From Paraburkholderia phytofirmans OLGA172 (GTDB lineage Bacteria; Pseudomonadota; Gammaproteobacteria; Burkholderiales; Burkholderiaceae): a DNA stretch of 64,000 nucleotides. The DNA is taken from the NCBI RefSeq assembly GCF_001634365.1, contig NZ_CP014579.1, positions 3,286,001-3,350,000 of the forward strand, written 5' to 3'. This document shows, piece after piece, positions 8,578 through 17,174 of this stretch; the stretch's first letter is position 1; each line of letters opens with the position of its first letter. A program made the translations under genes and the position numbers. The notes beneath the pieces were generated by a model. It searched no databases. It was not told the origin of the DNA and worked only from the letters and a program-made list of their open reading frames with translations.

Positions 8578-8979
8578 ATGAGATACCTCCTTGCACCGAC
8601 ACTCGCGGCAATCATCGCGGCCGCAAGCACGGCTGCGGCAGCCCAGACATCCGGGGCCAGCGACACACCCAAACTGCAGTGCGCCATTGGGTACGTCACC
8701 GGCATCGGTGGATCGGCACAGAGCTTTCGTGAATACCTTGCGACCCCCGACAGAGACAGATATCGCTACCTTGCTGACAACCCGATCCAATGCAAGATCT
8801 CCGATGAGGGTCGCGCGTCAGCCTGTACCGGCGTCACAAGCCTTCGGCATGAAGAGGTCAGCGTGTACGACGACATCGACAACGAGACGATGGCCGTAGT
8901 CGCGCGCGTGGAACTCGAGCGCGGGACCTACCCGGTGATTATCGTCGTGCGAAAGCAGGACGTGAAATGCGAAGAGTGA
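8578..8979 (+). CDS. Secreted or periplasmic protein of unknown function
   Basis: A 133-residue protein starting MRYLLAPTLAAIIAAASTAA with a Sec signal peptide cleaved after AAAQ (about residue 23). The mature part is polar and acidic and holds several Cys residues (LQCAIGY, IQCKIS, ACTG, VKCEE), which could form disulfides in the periplasm. The ATG at 8578 was chosen because it opens the signal peptide; the frame is open for 28 codons more upstream without protein character. No family recognised. It stands alone between degraded genes, so whether it is still expressed is uncertain. Confidence 0.65.
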   Translation: MRYLLAPTLAAIIAAASTAAAAQTSGASDTPKLQCAIGYVTGIGGSAQSFREYLATPDRDRYRYLADNPIQCKISDEGRASACTGVTSLRHEEVSVYDDIDNETMAVVARVELERGTYPVIIVVRKQDVKCEE

Positions 8980-9159
8980 ATGGCCGTGATGCGGCTTTGC
9001 GGAACACCTTTCGCATCAAGCGCAATCACCTGGTACAGCTCACGGTCGCATAAATTGAACGCCGACAAGGCAAGCTTTTCGTACTGAAGCGCGTCGACGG
9101 ATGACTCAATGGCCACATCGCATGAAGGTTCGCTCCCAAGATGACGCCCGACCGGCCCC

Positions 9160-9312
9160 CTAACCGACACAAATACCCGGTACTGCGATCTTCTGGAACA
9201 GGTGTGGCGAAGCGATCGCCGACGAAGGATACGCGGTGAGTTTCGCCTTGAATTCCGGATGGGTGAACGCCGCTCGAAAGTGGGCGATGGACTCCCACAC
9301 GGCATTCAACGC
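9160..9312 (-). pseudogene. C-terminal fragment of a monooxygenase-like (alpha-beta barrel) protein
   Basis: The last 50 codons of a lost gene: ALNAVWESIAHFRAAFTHPE, then a stretch ending SPHLFQKIAVPGICVG before the stop. This resembles the C-terminus of small dimeric alpha-beta barrel proteins of the antibiotic-biosynthesis-monooxygenase type. The upstream part of the frame is unrelated, so the 5' half is gone. The family assignment is tentative; that it is a fragment is clear. It is overrun by the out-of-frame tail of the phasin gene. Confidence 0.5.
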
Positions 9313-9440
9313 GACGCGGTGGGGGGGAAACGGGGACAGTGAGCGCATCCGGAACGTGTCCAGCGGCTGCAAATCGGTTTCGCCCGAATAAAACGACACG
9401 CGGAAATGCGCTTAGCAGGCCGTGCGCGCAGCGGGAACGA

Positions 9441-10006
9441 TTACTTTGATGTGACGCGAGAAGCCTGCTCGACCGCCTGTCTGGTGGTTCTCGACACGGC
9501 GCGCTCACTGCTTCGGCGTTGCTTTCAGCAACATGGATCGCCTGTTGAGCGGCCTTGCGCGCCGTTTCGTACCAGGTGCCCGTGGCGTCGATCGCAGACT
9601 TCAAGGCTGTGATGGCCGGTTCTGCAGCAGCCGGCGCATGCTGCGCGGCCCCGTCGATCAGCTCTCGCAATTTGCGCTGCTGCGCAGTGAAATGCTCATT
9701 TGCGACGTTTGCAACTTCCAGTTGTGCATTTAAAGCAATAGCGAACAGTTGGCCGTAGTACGACTGGATTCGCGGAGCGTTCCGTTCCACCGCGCCCCTG
9801 CGCAGCGTGGCCCACTCTTGCGGACTTTTTGCCGATAGTGCATTGCGCATCACTTCGTCAGCTTCGGCGATACCCGACCTGGTGGCTTGCAGGTTCAGAT
9901 CGACCACTTTCTGAAAGCTCTCGAAGGCTTTGTTTAGCAAAGCAAACGATGTTTGCGCGTTGGCTCGTTGCAGCGCAGCGTTTTGTTCTGGATTCCACAG
10001 ATTCAT
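9441..10006 (-). CDS. Phasin family protein, frameshifted near the C-terminus
   Basis: A polyhydroxyalkanoate granule-associated protein. From ATG 10006 the frame gives about 170 residues of phasin: N-terminal LWNPEQNAALQRANAQTSFA, then NKAFESFQKVVDLNLQATRS, and helices ending HVAESNAEAVSA. Around 9493-9500 the reading frame slips. The ancestral end RTTRQAVEQASRVTSK and its TAA (9441-9443) are still present one frame away, whereas the continuing frame runs on to 9026 as Arg/Ser-rich nonsense through another gene relic. A single missing base in a GCN-CC codon explains it. The granule-binding domain is intact, so a product with an aberrant tail may still work. A sequencing error cannot be excluded. 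Confidence 0.8.
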
Positions 10007-10066
10007 TGCTTGCTCCGAGAAGTGCCTGGCCAGGGGTATGCTGAGGACAACCTTTCATTCCCTGGA

Positions 10067-10873
10067 TTAGGGTTGCGTCATGCGATCTTCGTTGACGGTG
10101 CGAATGGTGCCATCGAATCGCTCCATTTCCAGCTGCTGCCTTATACCGTCCTGCCATGCCTCAAAAGCTGAAATCTGCGCCAACGTCATCGCTCGAACTC
10201 CGAGCAATACATTTCCGGCGCCCGCAGCGTTCAATGTGGCGGCCAGGCCGTCCGCGAATAATTCATGCACGGCCGCCGCGAGCAAAATCGAAGCATTCCG
10301 CCCGTCCCCTTCGCCGGCCGACGCATGCTCGTTCGCGGCGTGTCCATCGGGCATCGAAGCAGACCCGTCAATGTTAGCTCTGGTAGCGGACTGCCCGGGC
10401 CGGATCTCGTCAGCCGCAGGACAAGCAGCCTCTACCGGGATCCTCGATCTTCGCGTTATCGCACGCGGACCTCTGACGACCTTGCGGCAGTGAGCCTTGA
10501 CGTCATCACACATCGCCGGATCAGGGGGCACCACAAACAAAGCTGCAACTGAATTGCGACGACCGCCCTTTCCCTCTGTATCGCGTCTGTTGTCCTCAAG
10601 GCCGGGAAGCGTGGTCTTCGGCCGGCGGATGGATGCAGTGCGTTGTAGTCTATTCCGTTTCGCGGATCGTTCTGCGTCGAACTGGTCTAGCTGCAGGAGC
10701 AGGCTATCGATCGAACACAACTGGCCTTTCGACAGGTGACACGAGTCGAGTAGCTCATGGAGTCGTTTGCGCCAGTATTCGGCCGGCAAAATTGGACCGC
10801 CGAGAAACCCGCACAACGACGGCCGCATCACGCGCGCAATGTGCGCGATGTCGTCATCAATCAATATGCCCAC
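10067..10873 (-). CDS. Hypothetical protein, probably a composite open frame
   Basis: An open frame of 268 codons. Residues 1-68 (HIARVMRPSLCGFLGGPILP, then AEYWRKRLHELLD and LSKGQLCSIDSLLLQLDQF) match a small conserved Burkholderia hypothetical protein of about 75 residues. Residues about 200-255 (ASILLAAAVHELFADGLAAT, then VLLGVRAMTLAQISAFEAWQ) also look like real protein. The 120 residues between are Arg/Pro/Ala-rich with no visible fold. The frame may therefore join two unrelated gene ends across a deletion. The N-terminal part is the best-supported coding piece. Confidence 0.5.
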   Translation of the reverse strand: MGILIDDDIAHIARVMRPSLCGFLGGPILPAEYWRKRLHELLDSCHLSKGQLCSIDSLLLQLDQFDAERSAKRNRLQRTASIRRPKTTLPGLEDNRRDTEGKGGRRNSVAALFVVPPDPAMCDDVKAHCRKVVRGPRAITRRSRIPVEAACPAADEIRPGQSATRANIDGSASMPDGHAANEHASAGEGDGRNASILLAAAVHELFADGLAATLNAAGAGNVLLGVRAMTLAQISAFEAWQDGIRQQLEMERFDGTIRTVNEDRMTQP

Positions 10874-11793
10874 GCCCGCCCCCGGTACGTCCTCGCATGT
10901 TGGTCATTGACCGGTGTACATTTATATATAAGCAGAAACTATAGGCTATTTTCCGAAAAAGCCAATTGCAAGCGACATAATTGCGAAAAGGTATTTCACT
11001 CTACCATGCACAAAAAATGAGCTCCGCTGGAAATGGCAAAACCCGAGTCCATTGCAACTGGAAGCGCAATTTAAGTCCGACCTGCAGGCCCGCGAGCATG
11101 CGACATGCATTTGTCGTTGGTGCAACAAAAGTGAATGCAGTCGCATAAAAGGCGATATGTGGAATTTCTGCCACTTTTGAGGCACCACGTTAGTGCGCGA
11201 AACATCATGAATGTCTCTTGACCCTAGCGTCGCGCGACTTCAGGCGACCGCACGAGCCCTCTTATCGGACACCTGTCCTTTCGGTCTGCTCGCATTGCGT
11301 GGCTCGTTGCCCGGTGATCCAAACCATCGATTTAAACAGAATGCCTATCCGGAAATCGCCCAATCTATTACGCATTCTCTTGAATACGGCGGAGCGATCC
11401 AAACGCTTTCCCGCTCCTGTATCGAGCAATATGACGAAACAGGGAATCACCATGCTGAATTTATCAAAAAAATTTCTATCGCACATATTGCTCGCTGAGC
11501 AAAGACCGCATTAGGATGGGGCACCCTGGTGCGCGGTGAAATAGCGGCAAGTGCCCCGGTTCCCGGATAGGTGCACGGGCTTTCTTCCTCTTCGCGATGG
11601 AGCAAGGTCCGAGTGAAAGTGAACAGCCATTGCAGCGGCTGGTCATTCTGCACTGCTTGATTTTGTCTGTAAGCAATGTATGCACCCAGAAGGCCGACGG
11701 AATTCGCCTCGACCAGATGATTGAAGTGCTAGCTCAAAAAAAGCTCCGAATACGGCTAGTTGCTCAGTTTCGGATGCACAAGGCTGGTGGCCG
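10874..11793. other. 920-bp stretch without a recognisable gene
   Basis: Several open frames of 70-98 codons exist on both strands but none has a recognisable motif or a convincing ribosome site. The part 10915-11010 is unusually AT-rich for this genome. Composition and position suggest degraded DNA or horizontally acquired filler between relics. Confidence 0.5.
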
Positions 11794-12519
11794 ATGCTGC
11801 GAGGACGCGTGGGGAGAAACTACATATTCCCGAGATTCAGATCAGGCGTCCCTGTCTTTCTTCTGATGCTCGTCGCCTTGGGCAGTACGGTATCCGAATC
11901 AATGGCACAAACCGCCCGGCAACTGGTCGCCCAGGTCATTGACGAGCGCCAAACCGTCGAACTGGCCGGCAATACCCGACCCGAAGTGAACGCAGGGGGT
12001 GATCGCGGACGCGTCGAAGACACGCTCGTTCTTGAGCACATGCAGCTCCTCCTGAAGCGTCCAGCCGAGAGGGAAGCCGCACTCGTTCGCTTCATCGACC
12101 AGCTCCACGATTCGAAGTCACCCTATTTCCACCAGTGGCTCACGGCTGAGCAGTTCCGTGCGAATTTCGGCCCGGCTGACGCCGATGTGGGCGTGGTCAT
12201 TGACCGGCTTTCAAGGCATGGTCTAACAGTGAATGGCGTGCAGGCAGGTGCTGAGCTGGACGCGGAATGGGCCAGTGCAGCGGCGCCAGGCGCCGCCGTT
12301 GTACTCGCGTCCTGCGGAGACATCAGGACCACGCTCGGCGACATGGACGTAAACTGCTCGGGCACGAATGGTTGCTATCGCCCGAGCGGCAATTACGGTG
12401 TCCTCTCAACGAGCAATAGCAGCTATTCGAAAGCGTACGGCACCGGTGCGGGTTGGAACTTTGCCACCGGTATCGGCACGGTCAACGTCACCAATCTGGT
12501 GAACGCCTGGCCGCGTTGA
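11794..12519 (+). pseudogene. S53 (sedolisin/kumamolisin) peptidase relic with large internal deletions
   Basis: The 241-codon frame keeps a signal-like N-terminus (FLLMLVALGSTVSESMAQ), the pro-kumamolisin domain (RFIDQLHDSKSPYFHQWLTA, EQFRANFGPAD, RHGLTVNGV), a snippet of the catalytic domain (LDAEWASAAAPGAAVVLAS) and the true C-terminus (YRPSGNYGVLSTSNSSYSKA, then WNFATGIGTVNVTNLVNAW). Intact S53 proteins are 550-650 residues. The end of the propeptide, the Ser nucleophile region (SGTS) and most of the fold are missing, and Gly stands where the catalytic Glu four residues before the Asp is expected. At least two deletions kept the frame open, so it would be annotated as a normal gene although it cannot be an active protease. 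Confidence 0.8.
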
Positions 12520-12567
12520 TGATGATCCCGCAAAGCCGCAAACGGGGCCTGACATCGCGCGCGATGT

Positions 12568-12684
12568 GTTGATTGGGGCATGCTCGACAGCGACCATCAC
12601 CTGGCCCGCGCCCGGACTGGCGGGTTCGGGCAACTCATGGAATTCAAGTCCCGTTGCGGGGTCGCCATAGGCGGTGAGCACCAT
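12568..12684 (-). pseudogene. N-terminal fragment of a medium-chain alcohol dehydrogenase/quinone oxidoreductase
   Basis: From ATG 12684 some 39 codons read MVLTAYGDPATGLEFHELPE then PGAGQVMVAVEHAPIN, the first strands of an MDR-superfamily zinc-type alcohol dehydrogenase. After APIN the family motif (HSDLL) is lost and the frame is unrelated to the stop. Only the first tenth of the gene remains, directly downstream of the S53 relic. Confidence 0.65.
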
Positions 12685-12802
12685 ACCTTTCGTGATGAAA
12701 CGCCTCTTCGATGGATGCCTAAGTAGACACGACGCCCGGGCATGCCCTATAGGGCATTGGGTTGCGGAACGTCAGCCAATCCGCTGGGGAAAAGCGTGCG
12801 CG

Positions 12803-13534
12803 TCAGATCTGCGCTCTGCCCCCGTCCACGAATAGTTCGATGCCCGTGACGAAACTCGAGTCATCCGAAGCGAGAAACAGGGCAGCCTTGGCAACTTCGT
12901 CGGCTTCCCCCATGCGTCCCATCGGGATGGTAGATAAAATTCTCGCCATGGCGTCCGGAGGCTGCTCGCCAATGACCGGGGTATTAATTGGGCCCGGGCT
13001 CAAGACGTTTGAACGGATGCGACGGTCCTTCAGTTCCACAGTCCATCCTCGTACGAAATTGCGGATGGCGGCCTTGGTCGCGCCGTATACCCAGAAGGCA
13101 GGCGTCCCTTTGGCGCTCGCGACGGAGCCCGTGAGAATGATCGATCCGCCGTCATTCAAGAGCGGCAGAGCCTTTTGGACGGTGAAGAGCACTCCCTTCA
13201 CGTTGGTATTGAACAGTTTGTCGAAATGCGCTTCAGTAATATCGCCCAAGGCGGCGAACTCAGCCGTGCCAGCGTTGGCGAAGACGATGTCGATTCTTCG
13301 CCCTGTCGCGTTGATGTTCTCATAGAGACGATCAAGGTCATCCAGATTGGCGACGTCTCCATGGATGCCGGTCACATTGCTCCCGATGGCCCGCACGGCT
13401 TCGTCGAGTTCCTTCTGGCGACGACCGGTGATGAAGACGTAAGCGCCTTCCGCGACGAAGAGCTTCGCGGCGGCGAGGCCTATCCCCGACGAGCCGCCGG
13501 TGATGACGGCCACCTTTCCCTGCAACTTAGCCAT
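12803..13534 (-). CDS. SDR family oxidoreductase
   Basis: A 243-residue classical SDR. It has TGGSSGIG at the cofactor site, DVANLDDLDRLYENI, FANAG, a serine in GSVAS, and the catalytic YGATK. The C-terminus LASDDSSFVTGIELFVDGGR is complete. ATG 13534 is a natural family start (MAKLQGKVAVITGG). It shares its strand with the MDR oxidoreductase upstream (105-bp gap), and both may be controlled by the TetR gene at 14712. The substrate is unknown; this group often reduces quinones, aldehydes or ketones. Confidence 0.93.
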   Translation of the reverse strand: MAKLQGKVAVITGGSSGIGLAAAKLFVAEGAYVFITGRRQKELDEAVRAIGSNVTGIHGDVANLDDLDRLYENINATGRRIDIVFANAGTAEFAALGDITEAHFDKLFNTNVKGVLFTVQKALPLLNDGGSIILTGSVASAKGTPAFWVYGATKAAIRNFVRGWTVELKDRRIRSNVLSPGPINTPVIGEQPPDAMARILSTIPMGRMGEADEVAKAALFLASDDSSFVTGIELFVDGGRAQI

Positions 13535-13639
13535 AGCGACTACTCCGTCGATTGTTAATTCCGGTTGGCAGCGCTTCTGGGCTGCCGGTCAGCTGCCAAA
13601 AAATGGCCGGGCGCCCTTGTGCAGCATAGTGGGCAGAGG

Positions 13640-14608
13640 TCACATCGTCAAAATGACTTTGCCAAACGGCCGATCCTCTATCAGGTGGCGCAAGGCTTCG
13701 CCCGCTTCGGCGAGGGGGTAGATCCGCTCGACGATCGGCTTGACCTTTCCGCTTAGCACTAACGGGACGATGTCCTGCCACGCATTGGCGATTGTGGCCG
13801 GTGACTGGGCAAACAAAGAGAAGCCAGCCATCCGCGCACGCTTCCAGATCAGGTCAGTGACATCGATCGTGGTTTTGCGTCCTGCGGAATAGCCCAGCGT
13901 GATCAGGACACCGCCGAGACCCAGGCTGCTCAATGCCTCACTCGTCACCGTGCCGCCGATGCTCTCGATGACGATATCGACGCCCTTGCCGGCCGTTATC
14001 CGACGAACGCCGTCGGCGAGACCTTCCGCGGTGAGGTCGATCACGTCCTCGAAGCCAAGTTCGCGCGCTCTAGCGGCCTTCGCCGCGCTGCCGGCCGTGG
14101 AGATCACCTTGCCGGCGCCCTGCGCCCGCGCAAGCTGATAGGTCGCGTTGCCGACCGACCCGCCGATTCCCGGAGCCAGCACCGTCATGCCCGGCTTGAA
14201 CCCGGCCTGCGTCAGCGTGATCTGTGCCGTCAGATAGGCCACCGGAAGGCTGGCCGCGACGACGTCCCCGATCGCGTCAGGCGACGCCAGATGTTCCGGC
14301 CTCACCAGCAGCCATTCCTGCCATGTGCCATTCTCACCAACGCCGTAGGGCCCGGTAAACATCACGCGGCTTCCCACCTCTAGCCCTGAGTCGCCTGCGT
14401 CCTCGATAACACCGACACCCTCATTGCCAAGCACCAGCGGCGCCTTGGCTCGAGGATGTCCACCCGACAGGACCGTGTATTCGAGCGGCGTGACGCCGGC
14501 GGCTGTCACGCGAACCAGCACCCGGTCCTTCGCCGGTTGCGGCTTTGGTAATTCAATCTGCCGTAACCTGTCATAGCCCGAAAAGGTTTCCGCTTCGATC
14601 ACGCGCAT
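13640..14608 (-). CDS. MDR-superfamily NADPH:quinone oxidoreductase / zinc-type alcohol dehydrogenase-like protein
   Basis: A 322-residue medium-chain oxidoreductase. The N-terminal GroES-like half reads MRVIEAETFSGYDRLRQIEL, then VRVTAAGVTPLEYTVLSGGH and GNEGVGVI. The Rossmann half has GIGGSVGNATYQLARAQGAG. The Cys ligands of catalytic zinc are absent, which points to the quinone-oxidoreductase branch that reduces quinones or enones with NADPH. Start ATG 14608 is preceded by AAAGGAT; the frame is open a little further but enters the operator. It is divergent from a TetR regulator over a gap carrying a clear operator pair, so it is almost surely that repressor's target. Confidence 0.92.
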   Translation of the reverse strand: MRVIEAETFSGYDRLRQIELPKPQPAKDRVLVRVTAAGVTPLEYTVLSGGHPRAKAPLVLGNEGVGVIEDAGDSGLEVGSRVMFTGPYGVGENGTWQEWLLVRPEHLASPDAIGDVVAASLPVAYLTAQITLTQAGFKPGMTVLAPGIGGSVGNATYQLARAQGAGKVISTAGSAAKAARARELGFEDVIDLTAEGLADGVRRITAGKGVDIVIESIGGTVTSEALSSLGLGGVLITLGYSAGRKTTIDVTDLIWKRARMAGFSLFAQSPATIANAWQDIVPLVLSGKVKPIVERIYPLAEAGEALRHLIEDRPFGKVILTM

Positions 14609-14621
14609 TGGTATATCCTTT

Positions 14622-14673
14622 AAAGTAACAGACCTGTACGTAACTTTCATACTAGGTACCGATCTGTTACTTT
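14622..14673. promoter_or_regulatory. Paired TetR-type operators between the oxidoreductase and tetR genes
   Basis: The 103-bp divergent gap contains an 11-bp perfect inverted repeat, AAAGTAACAGA (14622-14632) and TCTGTTACTTT (14663-14673). Seen more widely, GTAACAGACCTGTAC (14625-14639) recurs inverted as GTACCGATCTGTTAC (14656-14670), 13 of 15 bases matching. The position, symmetry and neighbours fit a TetR dimer binding site pair that represses both genes. Confidence 0.7.
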
Positions 14674-14711
14674 GTCAACCTGAAAAATCCGAATCAAAGG
14701 AGTTTGCGGCT

Positions 14712-15305
14712 ATGAAGGCAGGAGCCCGGCCCCGGCGGGGAGCCCCGCCAAAGGGCGAAGTGAGCGCACGCGAGCGTATCCTCGCGACGGCAAGCGAGTT
14801 GTTCTACCGCGAGGGCATACGTGCCATCGGTGTGGACACGGTCGTCGAACGATCCGGGGTATCGAAGACGAGCCTCTATCGCGTATTCGACTCCAAGGAC
14901 GCTTTGATCGCCGCTTTCGCCGCCGAGAAAGATCGGTTGTTCTGGGCGTGGTGGGATAACGTTGAAGAGAAGCACGCTGAGGACCCGCGCGCTTTGCTGG
15001 ACGCGCTGCTATCCGGAATCGCGAAGCGGATTGCTCACCCCGCCTTTCGTGGCTGCCCGTTTCTTAACCTGGTGGCGGAGTTTCCCGACGGCAACTATCC
15101 AGGCAGGCTTATCGCCCGAAACAACAAGGAGGAAATGCGGGCAAGGCTTGCAACCATTGTTGCCAGGCTGGGCGTCAGTGATCCCAACCGTACCGCGTCT
15201 CAGCTAGCACTGCTCATCAACGGTGCGTACGTCACCGGTTTGATAGCGGAGTCGGATGATCTGAGGGGCGACCTCATCGACGCTGCCATGAAATTGTTGG
15301 CCTAG
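14712..15305 (+). CDS. TetR/AcrR family transcriptional regulator
   Basis: A 197-residue repressor. The HTH (residues about 18-65) reads RERILATASELFYREGIRAI, then GVDTVVERSGVSKTSLYRVF and SKDALIAAF. The C-terminal ligand domain contains RGCPFLNLVAEFPD, typical of the AefR/YcdC-like group that responds to electrophiles or aromatic compounds. It faces the MDR oxidoreductase across the operator pair. AAAGGAG precedes the start. The N-terminal Arg/Pro/Gly-rich extension is usual in this group. Confidence 0.93.
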   Translation: MKAGARPRRGAPPKGEVSARERILATASELFYREGIRAIGVDTVVERSGVSKTSLYRVFDSKDALIAAFAAEKDRLFWAWWDNVEEKHAEDPRALLDALLSGIAKRIAHPAFRGCPFLNLVAEFPDGNYPGRLIARNNKEEMRARLATIVARLGVSDPNRTASQLALLINGAYVTGLIAESDDLRGDLIDAAMKLLA

Positions 15306-15446
15306 TCGAACGCGGTCATTTGCCGGAATCGGTTCTTGCCTCGAGTGTGTGGATGGCGGGGACGTCGATACCACGTCCTTGGACGATAGGCGGCACCGGT
15401 TACGACACCGGTCCTCGACGCCCGAGGACGCGACGGGCGCGCTTGA

Positions 15447-17174
15447 TCAAGCCCCGGCTGTCGAAGCAAAAAGCTTGTCGTAAGCCGCGAGCAGGTTGCT
15501 GTGCATGGCGCTTCCCTCAAAATCCACGCCGAGCGTAGCGAGACCAAAGAAACGCTCCTTGCGATCCACCAGCGCTCGCGCTTGCCTTAGCGTTTCCGCG
15601 CCATAAAGCAAGGTCAGCGAATGGGTGAAATTAGCCGGCTCGTCGAGATTAAGCAGCGCCTCGACGCAACGGTAAACCAGCCAGCGCCCCTGATTCATCT
15701 GGCGGTAATGGTGAATCCAGTCGCAGCCTTCGCGCGCCACCTCCACGTCGCCGATCGCGAGCGCCAACAAGGTCTTGAGTTCGCCGATGCGCAGTTCTTT
15801 CCACGCTGTTCCGAGCGGTACGGCGAGACCGAGAATTTCCCAGAGAGGGCGTTCATCGCCGAGATTCATGGTCTGCAGATCGTCAAGCAGCGTGCGGCAC
15901 TCCTCGTCGCTAAGATCGTTCAGGCGGACCAACGCCGGGCGGATGTCGTTGCCCACGCTGTTGTTTTCCCATTGCAGATCTTCGACCGGGTAGATCTCCG
16001 ACATACCCGGTACGAGAATCCGGCAGGCGTAGGCGTCGAGTTCTTCGAAGTCGGCGACGTAGACATCTTTGCCTTCCTCGGCGATGCACGCACACAGCCA
16101 GTCATAATCTTCCTGCGTCGTCGAGCTGAAATTCCAGTCCGCGAAGTCATAGTCGGGTTTGTCGCTCAGGAAATTCCAGCTCACCACACCGCTCGAATCG
16201 ACGAAGTGAATCTCCAGATTCGCCACAGCCGAAATCTCGTCCATGTCGAAGCCGGGCTCCGGAAAATCTTCCAGCGATTCGAGCGAGCGGCCTTGCAGCA
16301 ACTCAGTCAACGCGCGTTCCAGTGCGATTTCGAAACGCGGATGCGCGCCGAAGCTCGGAAACACGCCTTGATCCTTCGGATGCAGCAAGGTCACGTTCAT
16401 CACCGGATAGCGGCCGCCCAGCGACGCGTCCTTCACGAGGATGCCGAAGCCCGCGTCACGCAGCGATTTCACACCAGCGGCAATCCCCGGGTAACGCGCA
16501 ATCACTTCTTCCGGCACGTCGGGAAGGCACAGGCCTTCGCTGATGATGCGGTACTTGACCTGGCGCTCGAAAATCTCGGACAACGCCTGGGTCCGCGCTT
16601 CGAGTTTAGTATTGCCCGCCGACATGCCGTTGCTGACATACAGGTTGCCGATGATATTCACCGGGATCCATGTCGTCGTACCGTCTCGCAGACGGGTGTA
16701 GGGCAAAGCGCAAATGCCACGATCCACGTTGCCGGAGTTCAAATCGACAATCACCGATCCGTCGATATCGCTGTCCGGGTTGTAGAACGCGTGCAACTCG
16801 GGGTTCAGCAATTCCGCCGGCCAAGCACCATCTTCGGTGGGAGCGAACCAGCGTTCCTGCGGATAGTGAACAAAGGGACGGTTGGCCCGGGTCTCGCCAA
16901 GATAAAAGTGCGTCCAGAAATAGTGGCAACCCAAACGCTCGATGAATTCGCCGATCGCGCTGGCACGGGCAGCCAGTTCCGAGGCGCCCTTGCCGTTGGT
17001 GAACAGCATCGGACATGCCTTGTCGCGCATGTGGCATGACCAGATGTTCTCGGCCGGATTGAGCCACGAGCTTTCTTCGAGGAAAAAGCCGCGCGCCGCC
17101 AGCTTCTGCTGCATGGTGGCAATGGAAAATTCCAGCGATGCATCCTTGCCAGGAATGAAGCTTTCGGTTTGCAT
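15447..17174 (-). CDS. ycaO: YcaO, ribosomal protein S12 methylthiotransferase accessory factor
   Basis: A 575-residue protein, close to the 586 residues of E. coli YcaO. It carries the ATP-binding YcaO domain (SAIGEFIERLGCHYFWTHFY; KLEARTQALSEIFERQVKYR; ALERALTELLQGRSLESLED) and the C-terminal TPR-like part (RWLVYRCVEALLNLDEPANF). In E. coli it helps RimO add the beta-methylthio group to Asp88 of ribosomal protein S12. ATG 17174 starts MQTESFIPGKDASLEFSIAT as in the family. It stands alone, with 719 bp of unassigned DNA upstream. A strong open frame lies opposite it on the plus strand but has no independent support. Confidence 0.95.
   Translation of the reverse strand: MQTESFIPGKDASLEFSIATMQQKLAARGFFLEESSWLNPAENIWSCHMRDKACPMLFTNGKGASELAARASAIGEFIERLGCHYFWTHFYLGETRANRPFVHYPQERWFAPTEDGAWPAELLNPELHAFYNPDSDIDGSVIVDLNSGNVDRGICALPYTRLRDGTTTWIPVNIIGNLYVSNGMSAGNTKLEARTQALSEIFERQVKYRIISEGLCLPDVPEEVIARYPGIAAGVKSLRDAGFGILVKDASLGGRYPVMNVTLLHPKDQGVFPSFGAHPRFEIALERALTELLQGRSLESLEDFPEPGFDMDEISAVANLEIHFVDSSGVVSWNFLSDKPDYDFADWNFSSTTQEDYDWLCACIAEEGKDVYVADFEELDAYACRILVPGMSEIYPVEDLQWENNSVGNDIRPALVRLNDLSDEECRTLLDDLQTMNLGDERPLWEILGLAVPLGTAWKELRIGELKTLLALAIGDVEVAREGCDWIHHYRQMNQGRWLVYRCVEALLNLDEPANFTHSLTLLYGAETLRQARALVDRKERFFGLATLGVDFEGSAMHSNLLAAYDKLFASTAGA

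Noticed and set aside
11211..11514. Two overlapping frames of about 95 codons
   Set aside because: Different phases over the same DNA, neither with recognisable features.
15621..17039. 472-codon plus-strand open frame opposite ycaO
   Set aside because: It is exactly antisense to a well-supported YcaO gene, is His/Arg/Val-rich, and has no motif. High GC codon bias makes such mirror frames common.
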